Counted from the stretch's first letter, positions 40,741-53,112 are shown. The stretch is DNA of 64,000 nucleotides from Saccharomycopsis malanga (GCA_004014935.1 CP025326.1:1463953-1527952), one strand, 5' to 3'. Notes: a model not told the origin generated them from the sequence alone. Program-made: numbers and translations.

Positions 40741-41204
40741 ATAGTTGTTTTCAATGATAATGTTTGATCTTGCCATATTATATAGTTTAGGGCAGATTTT
40801 TGTAAGGTGTTTCCGGCTGGATGTAGAATACTACTAACTTTTATATACTGAATTGGACAAATATAATATTATTTAAATTTATGAGCGTCAAAAGCATTGA
40901 AAATATTGAACAAATCCAACGGGCTTGATGTATGCCGTTATATTATATACAATGTCCAATTATTAGATTAAATCAGATGATCAAACGGCTAACTTCTCAA
41001 GTACATTACACGGGAAATTATAGTCTTGTAATAAACTCTTAAATCACTACAAACACTGGTCAGTATTATTCAAAACTCATAAAACAACCTGTAATCTTTA
41101 TTAAATCCCCTAGAGTCAGCTAAACGGTAAAAACTAAAAAAATAAAACCTTTTGAAAATGAAAATACAGAGGGGGAAATGAAAATGTGCCGAACATAACA
41201 ACTA
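40741..41204. other. Convergent 3' region (phosphotransferase/MIG1)
   Basis: 464 bp between facing stop codons, AT-rich. I see nothing beyond probable polyadenylation sequence. Confidence 0.5.
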
Positions 41205-43124
41205 TCAGCCCATCTCGACGTCATCATCAAAGTGGGGCGAATTGTTTTGGATATTGGAATTGTCCATACCATTACGGACCCTGTAGAAATCAAAAGAGTC
41301 GACGGTTGGCAAATTGAGCGATTTGAGCGGTGGAAGCTCGGTAGAACGATCTATATCATCAATCTGGTTATTGTGAGTAGGAGAATTGATGAAAAAGACT
41401 GGTTTTTCAACTCTTCCTAGATTAGCTGGTCGTTTGGGAGTGCTGTTGATATTAATATTATTATTATTATTTGCTGCATCATAATGGCCGTGTTTGAGAG
41501 CAAGAAGGCCATTGATGGAGGAACTGTTTTCGTTGTCGTTGAGCAAATTAGATTTTACATTACTAGAGCTATGCGCACCATTGATAAAATAGTTGTGTAG
41601 ATGATTACTACTAGATGACGCGCCGCTACCAAAGAATATGCCACTAGAAGTTTTAGGCAATATAGATGACGAGGTGGAACGATTGAGAGAGGTTAATGAG
41701 GTTGTGGAACTGAAACGTTCATTGTTTGCAACACTGGAGAGCAAGTTTAAAGACAGATTGTACCTGCTTTTCAGGAGAGGATGTTCTTCCAGTTCCTGAA
41801 GAGAAGACTCGTTATCTAGCACTGGTGATGCTGGAATGGACTTTGCAAAGCTAGAAAACGACGGCAAGTTTGGTGATCTTAGTGAAGACGTGGGCGAGTT
41901 TGATCTGGTGTGTGATTGATGTTGAAAGCTTGGGGAAGTAGGGCGAGTCAAATTGGATAAGGAAGGCAACACAATATCAGAAGCTGTTTCTACAGGGTTA
42001 TTGCTTGGCAAGTTTGAGAAGCCAGCAAATGATTTGTGATTACTCATACTAGACAAGTTGACATGGGACATGCTACGTTTAGCCAACATTGCAGATCTGC
42101 TATTGAAACCAACAGGCTCATTACTAGATCTGCTATTTATCAATCTGTTAATACTGAGACTGCTTGGGGCCTGGTAAGTTGACTTGGGAATAATGAGAAT
42201 GCCCTCGTCATCATTGGAATCGTCACGAGGAAGAGTGGAGTTTGCTAGTGGACTGGTTAAATTCGTCGGCCGGGACTGGAAATAATTGTTAAGAGACGGT
42301 AGAGATTTAGCGTTTTGGATGTTAGCACTATTGGTGCTGTTAGGTGCAGTCGAGGAGGTATCGACAGCAGTAGTATTTCTCAAACGTTCTTGTGACTTTT
42401 CGCGTTCTAGTTGCAAAGCAGCAGCGTTGGCAAGAAGTTTGAACTGATCAACGCGATTAGGTGAGCTGCTAGGTTTGATGTTGGTTTCATTGAAAGAAAC
42501 TGATTTATTGTTTGTGAGTTTGTCGTTTGAAAAAGATACAGTTCTGTCATTAGCAAACGATATTGTTTTTGCTGACGATGACGACGAGGATGACGTTGAG
42601 GCAGAGGGAGGCCGGTCTACATTGGAATATATGGGTTGGTATTTATGATCTTTGGGTGGCAGATTTGTAGAAGAGGCTGGTGTTGGAGGAGCTTCAGGAG
42701 TGGTGATATTAGCAGTTGTGTTAGACAGTATAGCAATGTTCAGTGAGGAATCTTGCAGCTGTTTGACGATTTTCTTTTCATGCTTCTTCAACGCAAGCTT
42801 TGCATCTTTCTGAAGCTTCTTAGACCTACGAGAATTAGGGTTGGTATGTATTTTCAAGTGTCTGGTCAACTCGTCTGATCGAGAGAACTTTTTGAAACAT
42901 CCAGGATAATCGCAATGATGCGGTTTCTCCCCAGTATGGGTGCGAATATGCCTCGTCTGGTGTTCTAGTCGGTGGAACGCCTTATCGCAGTAGGGACACT
43001 TGTGTGGTCTGGGGCTGTCAGCATTTGATTTGGCAGGCTTGCGACGAGGCTTGGACGCCTTCTGCGTCGTATGTGTCGCTGGCTGGCTGTTTTGAGTGGT
43101 GGGAGACGTGGGAATATCAGTCAT
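41205..43124 (-). CDS. MIG1: Mig1 C2H2 glucose repressor
   Basis: The 639-residue product has two C2H2 fingers near the N-terminus: C43/C46/H59/H63 ([21 protein letters not shown]) and C71/C76/H89/H93 ([23 protein letters not shown]). The HRLEHQTRH and RSDELTRH helices and the [13 protein letters not shown] linker are diagnostic of Mig1/CreA, which bind (G/C)(C/T)GGGG with an AT-rich flank. The remainder is disordered and Ser/Asn-rich with candidate basophilic sites (for example RSSNEP, RSMSHVN) of the kind Snf1 phosphorylates to expel Mig1 from the nucleus. Candidate Mig1 sites occur in its own upstream region. SAK1, which activates Snf1, is in the same window. Confidence 0.93.
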   Translation of the reverse strand: MTDIPTSPTTQNSQPATHTTQKASKPRRKPAKSNADSPRPHKCPYCDKAFHRLEHQTRHIRTHTGEKPHHCDYPGCFKKFSRSDELTRHLKIHTNPNSRRSKKLQKDAKLALKKHEKKIVKQLQDSSLNIAILSNTTANITTPEAPPTPASSTNLPPKDHKYQPIYSNVDRPPSASTSSSSSSSAKTISFANDRTVSFSNDKLTNNKSVSFNETNIKPSSSPNRVDQFKLLANAAALQLEREKSQERLRNTTAVDTSSTAPNSTNSANIQNAKSLPSLNNYFQSRPTNLTSPLANSTLPRDDSNDDEGILIIPKSTYQAPSSLSINRLINSRSSNEPVGFNSRSAMLAKRSMSHVNLSSMSNHKSFAGFSNLPSNNPVETASDIVLPSLSNLTRPTSPSFQHQSHTRSNSPTSSLRSPNLPSFSSFAKSIPASPVLDNESSLQELEEHPLLKSRYNLSLNLLSSVANNERFSSTTSLTSLNRSTSSSILPKTSSGIFFGSGASSSSNHLHNYFINGAHSSSNVKSNLLNDNENSSSINGLLALKHGHYDAANNNNNININSTPKRPANLGRVEKPVFFINSPTHNNQIDDIDRSTELPPLKSLNLPTVDSFDFYRVRNGMDNSNIQNNSPHFDDDVEMG

Positions 43125-43789
43125 AGGGGCTGAAAATTGTTTTTATATTTGGTGAATTGTTTCCCGGAGCAGCATAAATGATTGATACAATATATATGTT
43201 CGATATGCTTTCTATAGATGGTAGAAACAAGTCAGGGGTAGTTCTTCGCTCTATTTTGATAGAATGCGATGATTGTTTCAGTAGCAATGAGTAGATAGTT
43301 TAGCAAATATAATGTGAGATTCCATACAAGATGCTATTTCGATTGAAAATGGTGAGATGTTCACAAGACAATTGATTATATATATGGAAAGTGATACTTT
43401 GATGGAAATTTATCAGAGGTTTCCAAAATATACAGAAACGACCTAATATTTCCAAATAGCCAACAGAAATGATCAGTAATTCAAGCAGTTGAAGCCTATT
43501 TCAGCCAATATTCAATAACCAGATTTCCAACCGCTAAAAGGCAACGACAGTACTCCTGATAGCCAAGATAAGTGTCAACAATGAAGCTCGGCAAAGCAGC
43601 ACAGCTAATGTCCCACTAAAAAATTGTAGTACTAGCTATAAAAGGCAAAATACCAATATAAAATACGAAGACAAATCAGAAATACACCGTAAACCCCAAC
43701 TCTGGAAAAATGGAGATGGGGGCCTTGTAAAAAGCGGAGGTTCTACTGAAGCGGGCCAGGTACGAATAGCAATAGTTAGGACGGGGTGA

Positions 43790-43835
43790 AACGTCAGGTG
43801 ATTCCGGGGATTTAGTGGGGCTATTGGGGCGGACC
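43790..43835. promoter_or_regulatory. GGGG cluster upstream of MIG1, candidate Mig1 sites
   Basis: Four GGGG cores occur in about 46 bp; CCGGGG (43804) and GTGGGG (43815) fit the Mig1 consensus (G/C)(C/T)GGGG. They lie about 680 bp upstream of the MIG1 start. Confidence 0.4.
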
Positions 43836-44204
43836 ACTAGTGAGAAATAAATGATAGTTCTAGCGATTATAGAACTAATTTGTCATACGATATGCCAATG
43901 GTCTTAAAAAATTTAAAAAAAAATTAATTGTACATTGACTTAAACTAATTAATTTATTAAGGAAAAAACACATCCTTACCTCCAACCCCAGATATCGTAT
44001 TTATGTTGCCGTGTCCCGTCAGTACATTTTACGAGTCTCACTTGCTGATCTTGTTGCTTTCCACATAACAACATCATTCTGCTATAATCAATAAAACAAA
44101 AAAGAACATATACACTGTTTAATCTGCTTTTTAGACTCCATTTGGTCGGGCAAAAGTGCCTTCAAACACCTTTACATCATATTTGCCTACATCCCCCGCC
44201 GGCG

Positions 44205-44220
44205 CCAGCCCAGTGGCTGG
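44205..44220. repeat. GC-rich hairpin CCAGCC/GGCTGG
   Basis: Six-base arms with a CAGT loop follow a CCCCCGCCGGCGCC stretch. The sequence includes GCCCAGTGGC, which is also seen in the R1/tRNA-like fragments. Confidence 0.5.
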
Positions 44221-44455
44221 TGGACACCGTGGCAGCTCGTGGCAGTGCAAGTCACATTAAGTCACGTGCCATGGCTTGTGAAAGAAGAAAAAAAAATGCA
44301 TGTATATGTACGTATGGAAGCGGGTGGGGTGGGGGTGAGAGTGAAGAAGTGTGATTGGGAAAAATCAAAACAAACCTGTACTTTGTAGCAGAATAGCAAC
44401 TTGGAGTGGCAATGATTTAGCAAGTACATTTGTATATACACTGTAAACGTTTATG

Positions 44456-44460
<5 letters not shown>

Positions 44461-44491
<31 letters not shown>
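44461..44491. repeat. (AT)15 dinucleotide run
   Basis: Pure TA alternation, 31 bp, about 550 bp upstream of the next gene. Confidence 0.95.
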
Positions 44492-44494
<3 letters not shown>

Positions 44495-45036
44495 TTGGTA
44501 TTATATACCTACATACGTTTCCCCCACCAGTGCTACAGCCAGCGTCGTGCACACCCCCTTCTTGGTTGCGTCTTGTCTGTTTTACTTTTTGTTCGGACAT
44601 ATTCATTTTCTATATTGAACTTGAACATCTATAATTCAAAAGCAGTGTTAGATTTAGCACCAAAAGAGACCAGAGCTTGGTTTATATGCTTAGAAGTTAT
44701 TAAGAAACAGGGGGCTTTTTGGTTTGTTCATAATTTTTTTTTTTTCCATCATAAATTTTCTTTTTTTTTCCCAGCATTATTTTTGCTCTTTTTGATCTAG
44801 CAACCAGGGCTATTGTTGAAAAGGTTCTGTGTTGCTTTCTGGCTAGCTATCTTGATTGGTAGAGACGTTTATGAATTTGATATTGGAGGGTTTTCTATAG
44901 TACTCAACGATATATGTTCTATGTGCAAGACAGTTGCTCTGGTTTCCGGTTTTCGTTGCAACGTATAATACCATTATTAATACAATCAACATCTAACAGA
45001 GCCAAGACATTGTAACTATATGCAGAGTCCCACTAG

Positions 45037-46521
45037 ATGATAATGTTCAAGTCCCCTCCCCAGCTTCTAAGCCAGGTTCATATAGATACCAAGAGTAGTC
45101 TTGAGTTGGACCATTTGAGACGGTTGAAGCAGAATCTCATTAATGAGCAGAATTTCATCCGCCAGCAGTTTGAGGAGCAATTAACGTTACTCAAGCTTCG
45201 GTTCAAGCTAGAATTGCATTCTTCCCAGACTGATTATGAACTAAGTCAGTTCCATTTCAAGAATAAAGCTGAGGAATTGTTCTATCGTTTCCGAGCCATT
45301 GGTGCTACAGTCCCTGCTAATCTTTCTACTGATAATAGACATCATGCTATAGTGAAGAACGACCACGGCAACCTATCCATAGAAACCCCGACTCATCTGC
45401 TAATAGAAATCTTGAAAATCGACCGCAAACTTTTAGATTCGCTGTCTGCTCATCTCCATACTTCCTACACCTGTCCTAAAACACCCAAAGATCTTAGAAT
45501 GAAAAATGAGATCAACCGAAGGGTCAAAACCGCTATAGACTCTTTAAATATCAAAATAACAAACAACGAAGAGCTCATCAGTAACTTGTCAAAATCCCTT
45601 ATCGATATCGCCACTGAACTTTGCTTGATAAACTCTGAAAAACATACAGAGCTCAATGAGGATACAACAAATGACCCTCCTATTACAAAACACACAATAT
45701 CCCATTGTAATGAAAATCAGTCGATTCTGGACCCTCTGGACGACGGCGATTCTCCAAAAAACACGAAAATTCCGATATCCACCATCATCTCTGAGGGTGC
45801 CTTAGACAACGAAACAGAACTTAAAACATCAAGACCTCGTAATGTTCTAGAAATAACTGCCATGTTGAATGCGGATTCAGGTCTAGAGTCCAACCAAACA
45901 CAGCCCATTGATTCTGATGAAGACAATTATTCCAGCGATAGTTCCAAAGGAAAAAGCATGATTACCGAAGACTTCAAAAACAAAATTGACCCATTAACCC
46001 CACCAGCTTCTTCATCTGTTTTAACTAGATCCAAAGCTTCAACATCACGTAGAGCAAGCTTGGCAGTATCTTCGGTTACTATGAAAACATCGTGGAGTGG
46101 AAATACCGATGATACCAACTCTGCCTCCCTTGAGATAAAAACCAAAAACAACGAAACTAGTAGTGATGAGAACGTAGAATCTTCTATAAAATACTTCAAT
46201 GCTAAAATGAAACTACAAAAAGACAATGAACTCAAAGAAATCCAAGCAATCATCCCCAAAAACCTCAAGAAAAAGTCTAGAAAAGACCCTAATAAATACA
46301 ACTCTGCAAACATTCTCAAAAAAGATCCTATTGATCTAAGAGTATGTCCAATATGTGAACGAAAGTTTTATAGAGCAGAACATTTAAAACGTCACCTCAC
46401 CAGCGTCCACAACAAGGAAAAACCATTCAGTTGTGCCATTTGCCAGAAAAACTTCACCAGAAAAGACAATCTTAACCAACATCAAAAAAGAAAGCATGGC
46501 CAGGAAGAAGACAGAAGGTAA
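45037..46521 (+). CDS. C2H2 zinc-finger transcription factor with N-terminal coiled coil
   Basis: The 494-residue product has a charged helical N-terminus (residues about 20-75, probable coiled coil), an acidic Ser/Asp/Glu middle and two C-terminal C2H2 fingers (about 436-489: [28 protein letters not shown] linker, [22 protein letters not shown]). The EHLKRH helix is of the Msn2/Adr1 type; the second helix, RKDNLNQH, differs from Msn2. A basic Lys-rich stretch precedes the fingers (likely nuclear localisation). I do not recognise a specific orthologue. It is convergent with the Zn2Cys6 gene. Confidence 0.82.
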   Translation: MIMFKSPPQLLSQVHIDTKSSLELDHLRRLKQNLINEQNFIRQQFEEQLTLLKLRFKLELHSSQTDYELSQFHFKNKAEELFYRFRAIGATVPANLSTDNRHHAIVKNDHGNLSIETPTHLLIEILKIDRKLLDSLSAHLHTSYTCPKTPKDLRMKNEINRRVKTAIDSLNIKITNNEELISNLSKSLIDIATELCLINSEKHTELNEDTTNDPPITKHTISHCNENQSILDPLDDGDSPKNTKIPISTIISEGALDNETELKTSRPRNVLEITAMLNADSGLESNQTQPIDSDEDNYSSDSSKGKSMITEDFKNKIDPLTPPASSSVLTRSKASTSRRASLAVSSVTMKTSWSGNTDDTNSASLEIKTKNNETSSDENVESSIKYFNAKMKLQKDNELKEIQAIIPKNLKKKSRKDPNKYNSANILKKDPIDLRVCPICERKFYRAEHLKRHLTSVHNKEKPFSCAICQKNFTRKDNLNQHQKRKHGQEEDRR

Positions 46522-47003
46522 TCTTATTTTTACTTATTTTTTATTCTACATTTGCATAATTATTTTCTACTTTTATCTGTTCTTAATTTTTTTTTTTCTT
46601 TTTCTACTTTTACATTATTTTTTATCTCTATAGGTCATTTCTAGCGACTGTGGTCGTTATATATTCTAATGGTATAATACATGATAAATTCGGTTTGTTT
46701 TTGTTTGTAAGGTGGTTTTTGGTAAAGCTGGCCAGGTGCTTATATTATTTTTCAAAAGAAGATGAATAACATTATGGAAAAATTTTGCAAAAGATTTTGT
46801 GCGATTCAGCTGAACTCGATTGTACGCTATAAATCCCAATATTGTTGAGCTGGTAGGAGCTTCTGAACAAATACAACTGTTGTTATGAACAGCCTCTACG
46901 CCCCCGCCCATCTTCATTAACGGTCATTATATATTTTTAGTATAAAGTACATAGAAATTGTGAAAAATGGAATGCTAGATAGCAAAAAGAAAGTTTTGGC
47001 AAA
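46522..47003. other. Convergent 3' region (C2H2 / Zn2Cys6 genes)
   Basis: 482 bp with T-rich tracts after the C2H2 stop. Nothing else seen. Confidence 0.5.
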
Positions 47004-49544
47004 TCACAAAAAATGCAAAAGTTTCTGAAGTTCAGAAACAATAGTATTGATATACTCGTTGGATAATTCCAAATCCAACACGGTTGTGCTATCTATATAG
47101 GATAAACTGTGCAAGGTCTGAGATACAACTTGTCTTTTTTCCTTGTCAAACGCAGATTCCTGAACGGTTTCGTCTTGTTTTTGGGGCAAATCCTTAGCCT
47201 GTTGGTCGTTCTCAATGATAGGCAAGTCGTCATCATAATTATTGTAAGAATTACCGAAAAATGTGCCTGGTTCTTGATCCACCATATCGGTGGGGTCTAC
47301 TGGAGAGTCAAACATTCCAATTTTAGCAACGGTAGTGGCAGCAGCTAAAGCGGTCATCGATCTAGGAGCAATATCCGCACAACTTGTTGTTTGAGGCTGG
47401 TTATGATGCCGTTGATCATTTTCCAGTTGACTTTGAGTGTCATTTTTAGCGGTTCTTTGTGCTGGATTACGGCTAAACAGGACGGAAGCCATTTCGTAAG
47501 GATCAATAAACGAGACACTGTTAATATCTTTGGTGTTTAGACGATTATAGTTTATGAATTCTTCTGGGTTTTGGGTTTCATCAGAGGCGAATTTTAAAGG
47601 ATACAACTTGATAAGACGTAAGTTGGCATTGATTAAAACAACAGATTTCTGCCAGAATGCCAATTTCGGGCTTTTATTTTGTAACTGTGTGGTCAAAAAG
47701 TCCTGTAATTGGTTCAACAAGCCAAGTTTTATATCTGACCGTAAAAACTCAAGAAGCAAATTTGAAAGGTCTTGGTCATCAACAAAAGAAGTTTGCATCA
47801 TATTTTTCAACTCGCTCATCAAGTTGAATAGCAAAAGTAACAACATATGGATGAAAAGATGAGATTCTAAAGACCAAGAAATACATACTTGCTGAGGGAA
47901 CTTTTTATTGATATCCATAAAATGTGTGACCAAATGTAGGAAAATCACATTGAAGTTGTTGGTATTGATGTTATAATCATTGTAATTGAAGAATATTTCT
48001 TGTCTAGGTATGCTTCTTGTATTTATTGGGAAAATGTAATGGTTTTCTTGGACACACCGTCTATGTAGTAGAAGCAATGCCTTGTCGGGTATTAGTTTCA
48101 AATCGTCAATTACAAAGTTTAAAAACTCTTTATCTGTGGTGGCATTTTTGCTGAGAAAGTCTTTTAAAGCTAGTATAGATCCGTTGCAATGAACGTGCAA
48201 ATCCATAATTTTCTGCCGCACATTATCATGTTTAGAGTTTAGAACCTCATTAAGAAGTGCACAGAACCTGAACTTGCTGTTCATTACTACGATTTGGATC
48301 AAAAGCTTCTTGTCATGGTTGATTTCTACTGGAAGCGAGGTGTCAAACTTGTCTAAACAGATGGTGGGCTGCACATTACTCAATAAGGAAGACCGCATGT
48401 CCAAATAAACAATGTGCCACCATAAAAGGCGACGGAACTGGACAAGCTCGGCATCTGCTAGTTTATGGTAAATCACCGGGTCTTTGTCCAACTTGAAGAG
48501 CTGTGCAGTCCGAATTAAGGTAGCAATATCTATAATGGAAGGAAGTGGCATTAAGGAGTGATAGACAGTGAAAAGCTGCAAATATTTTAGAGTGTAGTTA
48601 TGGTTGAATCTTGGAAACTTCAAATACTTGAAGATTTCCACAATAATATGATTTATGTGAAGGATTTCATGGTTGTTTGTGATGGTGTTGATGGAAGCAC
48701 CAAACAAGACTATGTAATACGTTAAGAAAAAATCCAACTTGTTGTTAAACCAACCGTTAACCCAGTCATTGTTTCCTTTGAGCTGATTTGCTATATAATA
48801 ATCCCAGAAATATTGATACTGGCTGTCAAAATCCTCCATATCCAAAAGCGGGATGAAAAAATGGATCTTGTCTTGATACACTTTTACCAATAGATCAGAA
48901 AACAGCTTGGCCGGTAAACTGTCTATTATAAGTCTCAATAGCCTTTGTTTGCTGACATTAGAGTCGTATCCCTTGGCAGAAATGTATTGCAGCTCCGGTT
49001 GATCTATTGAGCTCATCTGGCCACTTGTGCTACTTGCACTATGGCGTGTTTCTAGTTGGTCTGTCGAGCTCATATGGTCAGCAATAGATGACACTGAGCT
49101 TATCTGGTCGGGAGATGGCGAATCCACAGTTCCGCCTTCTTGAACACTTTCATTAGGAGATGGAAGTTGTTCGTTAGACGGCGGAGATGGTATTCTGTTA
49201 GAAATCTCGTCAACTACTTCATTAGAAACTACATCCTCGATCAACGGTTCGTGTTCTTCATTATTGATGGGTTCCTCCTTGTTAATTTCTTGTTTTTTAC
49301 GTTTTGGTTTTGCCTTGGAAGATTTGGACACAGAGCTAGCATTTCCTTTGCGGCTAACTCTTTCATTGATATAATAATGGCATTCCAACCCTATTTTGGC
49401 ACATCTTTCACACGTAGGACGATCCTTGGAACATTTAATTTTCTTACTATGACAGGCAATACATGAATAAATCTTGCGCTGCCGAACAGGCTGAACCTTG
49501 AGAATACTCCCGTTTTCTAATAAAATGCTTCCACCATGAAGCAT
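47004..49544 (-). CDS. Zn2Cys6 binuclear-cluster transcription factor
   Basis: The 846-residue product has a perfect Zn2Cys6 motif, C28-X2-C31-X6-C38-X6-C45-X2-C48-X6-C55 (CIACHSKKIKC ... CERCAKIGLEC), then a basic linker (residues about 62-90, nuclear signal), an acidic/Ser spacer and a long helical middle typical of the fungal-specific regulatory domain (about 200-650). The C-terminus is acidic and may activate transcription. Such factors bind CGG half-sites, often as dimers. The target pathway cannot be read from sequence. The neighbouring RTA1-type membrane protein gene lies just upstream in the same direction and could be a target, but that is only proximity. Confidence 0.9.
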   Translation of the reverse strand: MLHGGSILLENGSILKVQPVRQRKIYSCIACHSKKIKCSKDRPTCERCAKIGLECHYYINERVSRKGNASSVSKSSKAKPKRKKQEINKEEPINNEEHEPLIEDVVSNEVVDEISNRIPSPPSNEQLPSPNESVQEGGTVDSPSPDQISSVSSIADHMSSTDQLETRHSASSTSGQMSSIDQPELQYISAKGYDSNVSKQRLLRLIIDSLPAKLFSDLLVKVYQDKIHFFIPLLDMEDFDSQYQYFWDYYIANQLKGNNDWVNGWFNNKLDFFLTYYIVLFGASINTITNNHEILHINHIIVEIFKYLKFPRFNHNYTLKYLQLFTVYHSLMPLPSIIDIATLIRTAQLFKLDKDPVIYHKLADAELVQFRRLLWWHIVYLDMRSSLLSNVQPTICLDKFDTSLPVEINHDKKLLIQIVVMNSKFRFCALLNEVLNSKHDNVRQKIMDLHVHCNGSILALKDFLSKNATTDKEFLNFVIDDLKLIPDKALLLLHRRCVQENHYIFPINTRSIPRQEIFFNYNDYNINTNNFNVIFLHLVTHFMDINKKFPQQVCISWSLESHLFIHMLLLLLFNLMSELKNMMQTSFVDDQDLSNLLLEFLRSDIKLGLLNQLQDFLTTQLQNKSPKLAFWQKSVVLINANLRLIKLYPLKFASDETQNPEEFINYNRLNTKDINSVSFIDPYEMASVLFSRNPAQRTAKNDTQSQLENDQRHHNQPQTTSCADIAPRSMTALAAATTVAKIGMFDSPVDPTDMVDQEPGTFFGNSYNNYDDDLPIIENDQQAKDLPQKQDETVQESAFDKEKRQVVSQTLHSLSYIDSTTVLDLELSNEYINTIVSELQKLLHFL

Positions 49545-50191
49545 GGCTCTCTAACACACTATATTACCAGCCTACAGCTCTTATTTAATCAGCGTTGTCT
49601 CAAACAATACCAGTTATAATGTAGATCCAAACATCTTAAACGAATATGATCATCGCATTTTACTGCTTTTTTAGCCCTTTTTCGTTTTCTCAGTCATGTG
49701 CAATACCGTTATATTCTTGATAATAATGTCTATCAATTTGTATTGGCGGTTAGTTGAGCTTATATTTCACAAAAAGTTGTGTTTTGGGTGTTTTATTACA
49801 TAGTTTGATTACGATTAAGCTGTTTCTTTCGATTATATTATGTATATATATTTGTATTTCGTATGATGATGGATAATTCTGTCAAATATAAGCTGTAGCA
49901 GAAATGATGAAAATTCAAGGCCTGGTTCTTGTGTTTGAATTTCTGACTGGTATAAAAGTAATTTTTATCAGCGAATTATTTATTAAATTAGTTTCACTCA
50001 AGTATAGTCAATATTCTAGCATTAATGGGCATTTTGTATGGGTTTGAATTTGGTTTATCATCTACAGAGAAAAATCATGTAAACCAATACAGTAACTTTT
50101 TAAACAAGTCATCCTAACAATATATTAAATCTAAATAGATGTAGAAAAATGAAAGAGAATATTACTGTATGAAATACATTCAAAGCTTATC
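49545..50191. other. Intergenic: Zn2Cys6 promoter / RTA1-like 3' end
   Basis: 647 bp, AT-rich, no gene seen. Confidence 0.5.
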
Positions 50192-51106
50192 TTACGAAAA
50201 TGGATTCTCTTGATCAAAAACTTCACTTTCAATTTGAAAAGCAGTACGAGCTGGAATGGTGCTACAGAACAAAAGACCCACCAAAAATACAGGAATGGTA
50301 TCGAACACATACAAGAATGCTTCGTGACTGAACATATAACCAAAGAGGCCTTGCTTAAACTCAACGATTCTGATGATGGATCTAACGAGAATCATTAAGG
50401 TGGAGAGGCAGAGAATAATGCTGTACATCTTCCATTTAGCTGTAAGGTGTGGGTACTGATCTGATCTTAGTTTTGAGGCAAATGTGAACTCAAAGAGGGC
50501 CAACAAACCAAAACAAGCAATTTGAACAGCAACACCAGCAATCAATGTGTTGAGAGCTTTATGGTAATCTTTCTGGAGAGTGGAAGAACCAACAATTTGA
50601 AGGATCGAAGCAGTGACGTTAAGAATAACCAACAAACGGCTAATTCTGTTAGAATCAATGGAGAACAATGAGGTGCATTGAAGAGCTTTCATCAATCTAT
50701 GAAACAAGAGGAAAATCGCAAGGAACTGGTAAATTGGGCCAAGTAACATTAGCACAGTTTGAGCAATATAAATATGAATGTTATCGGTATGTTTAGCGAA
50801 GGCAATACGGATAATATAAGCAACACCTTCGACCAAAGCAGCAAGTGTGATAGGAATAAACCTCAATGCAATATAAAACAACCTCTTATTATGAGCCTTG
50901 ACAAGAGCATTGGTTTGAGGAACATTTTTTTCCTCGGTGGAGGTATTTTGTCTTATATTCAATCTCTCACAAAAGTTTTTGTTGAAGGTTCTTCTGTAAT
51001 GGAAAACCTGGGCCGGAATAATAGCAGCCTGGACCAAGAAAAGACCTGCAAAGACACCGGCAGCAGCAATAGAAGGAGTATAAGCATGAGAATTAGCAAA
51101 TGACAT
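50192..51106 (-). CDS. RTA1/RSB1-family seven-transmembrane lipid-translocating exporter-like protein
   Basis: The 304-residue product has about seven hydrophobic segments and the family landmarks: YTPSIAAAGVFAGLF near the N-terminus, LRFIPITLAALVEGVAYIIR, LGPIYQFLAIFLLFHRLM, and RSIIRIVEFKQGLFGYMFSHEAFLYVFD near 245-272. RTA1-domain proteins (Rta1, Rsb1, Pug1, Ylr046c) sit in the plasma membrane and are linked to resistance to 7-aminocholesterol or sphingoid bases and to porphyrin transport. The C-terminus is short and acidic. The substrate is unknown. The ATG at 51104-51106 opens directly into the first conserved segment. Confidence 0.9.
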   Translation of the reverse strand: MSFANSHAYTPSIAAAGVFAGLFLVQAAIIPAQVFHYRRTFNKNFCERLNIRQNTSTEEKNVPQTNALVKAHNKRLFYIALRFIPITLAALVEGVAYIIRIAFAKHTDNIHIYIAQTVLMLLGPIYQFLAIFLLFHRLMKALQCTSLFSIDSNRISRLLVILNVTASILQIVGSSTLQKDYHKALNTLIAGVAVQIACFGLLALFEFTFASKLRSDQYPHLTAKWKMYSIILCLSTLMILVRSIIRIVEFKQGLFGYMFSHEAFLYVFDTIPVFLVGLLFCSTIPARTAFQIESEVFDQENPFS

Positions 51107-52008
51107 TTATAATAGTAGTTGAAAATAAATGCAAATTGTAAATTTAAAGTGATAATCAATGAGACCACTATAGAGTTTTATATGCCGAGAAAACTGCTTC
51201 TTGGCGTTTCTCTGGCAGCTACATTTATATTTAAATTTACGAGAGCCAACCAAGTGTCTGAAATACGCTAGCTTAAAACAAAACATCATGCTCGCTAGTC
51301 ATTTCTAAATACCGTATAGCCATAATTATGCCTTTAATTTCGGAGATAATCGCTCTTAACGGAGAACCAAAACCGCGGGCGAAGGTACAGCCCCATAATA
51401 ATCGGCTAATGCATGGTACGACGCACGAGTCTGCAAAGCCGAGCGAGACAAATTTATGGACAAAAAAAGAGAGAATAGATAAAAAAAGGAAAATCATGTA
51501 GAATGAATGAATGCTATGTAAGTTCACAAAGTATAATAAACATTTTATTGATCAAAAGTTTGAGGAGATTCGTAGTTGTTCGAACAAAGTCTCAAGTAAT
51601 GTATTGTTTCTGTCGATTGACAATTATATGCACAATGTTTCATCATGCATGTACAACTCGCAAATTTGGCTTTAAATGCGAGGTGGCTATTGTTCTTGTT
51701 ACGAATAAGTGATGAATTCTAACCTTCATATACTTGTAGCTCAGCACATCCCTGATCTTTTAAGCTCGAATGTATCAAATCTATTGGTCGACTTCAAGAT
51801 TTAGTCAGCAAGCACTGGAAACGTTCCTCGTAGACTTGTTACAGTAAAAGATTAAAATTGGACCTAAGATCAAAAAATAACTAGTACTACATAGTGTTAG
51901 TTGTAATCAGTATACTAGGTTATCAGGGTTTTTATCAGCAAATGACTCAGCTAACAAAGCAGACAGGTGCACATTATAGCATGTACAACCGGTAGTATCA
52001 TGAGCGTA

Positions 52009-52037
52009 CTACTTTATAAGTTACTTATAAAGTAGTG
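52009..52037. repeat. Perfect palindrome, 14-bp arms with 1-nt centre
   Basis: ACTACTTTATAAGT, one T, then ACTTATAAAGTAGT. It could extrude a cruciform or bind a dimeric factor; it lies about 0.9 kb from the RTA1-like start and 1.2 kb from the GH125 start. Confidence 0.92.
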
Positions 52038-53104
52038 TACAGATGCTGTTTTCTGAAGCATTATAGTGATTCCATTGTAAAAGTATAGCCAGTATATGGC
52101 TTGCATCAACCTGTGAAGGGACAAATTCAATCTGATAATGACATGAACTTATTTGTCAGCATTTTGGCTGTGTATTCATCAGTTGCCGAATGACTATAGG
52201 TTTGGTAACCTCGTGATCTTAGTTTTGTCTATCAATCAGTGAACATCGATTCCATAACTAGAAGCTGCGCCAAAAGGGACTTGATATATTCCAAAAACAT
52301 TCAATTGTCCCACTCAAAAACCAAATAAATCAAAAGAATAAACACTATTATCAAAATTTGAACCAATTGCGTCCATTTTGTAACATTAGCAAGTCGTGCT
52401 CAGATTCTAAACAGGGATTTTTGGCAGAACAACTACAATGATATCGTACCATGTTGAATGCCCTTCGAGTCACTGAGAAAAACGTATTGATAGAACTGAT
52501 TGCTTGGGTATTTACTCGTGTTGGGGAATGTCGACTACTCATTACAAAATTGAGGTTTTTTCAAGATATGACAGATAGATGTTTGTGTAATAAAAGTTAA
52601 AATACTGTTTTTCAAGCTTTCTTCCTATATACTCCAAGTAATATTCTATCATATTACCAATTTTATTGATGAAAAGTCTATCATTAACAGGAAATAAAAA
52701 TTCAATGCAGAAGCATGCATGTCGCAGCAACTTTAGCGTTTACGGAAATAAACATTTGAATTTAGACTTAAAAAGAAAAATTACAGTATAACTGAAATGG
52801 CGATCAGGGGTTACTACAAGCAATTTTGACACCCCTCTCTTATGGAGATACTATTGCACACCTAGTATGATTAATAACAGCTTTACAAGACAGCAATCAA
52901 GATTGCGTTTGGCGTGCGTGCCCAATCACGCACGAATGTGGGCAAAGGTACTTCCGAGAACGCACCTTGGCAAACCTAAAATAGCAATCTATATGGCCCA
53001 TCTTCCCTATTATGGCTAATTCCCCAGGATATATTAATCTACCCCAGGATCTATTGTTGTGTTCTGGTCATGTTTATCGCTTGCCCACTTGGATATAGGG
53101 CCCG

Positions 53105-53112
53105 TATATAAA
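53105..53112 (+). promoter_or_regulatory. TATA box of the GH125 gene
   Basis: TATATAAA lies 83-90 bp upstream of the GH125 ATG. Confidence 0.6.

Larger units (their letters stand above)
43125..45036. other. Divergent MIG1 / C2H2-gene upstream region
   Basis: 1.9 kb with a G-run cluster (43700-43835), a GC-rich hairpin (44205-44220), a CACGTG at about 44263, an (AT)n run (44461-44491) and T-runs. Short plus-strand frames across the AT run are simple sequence. Confidence 0.55.
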
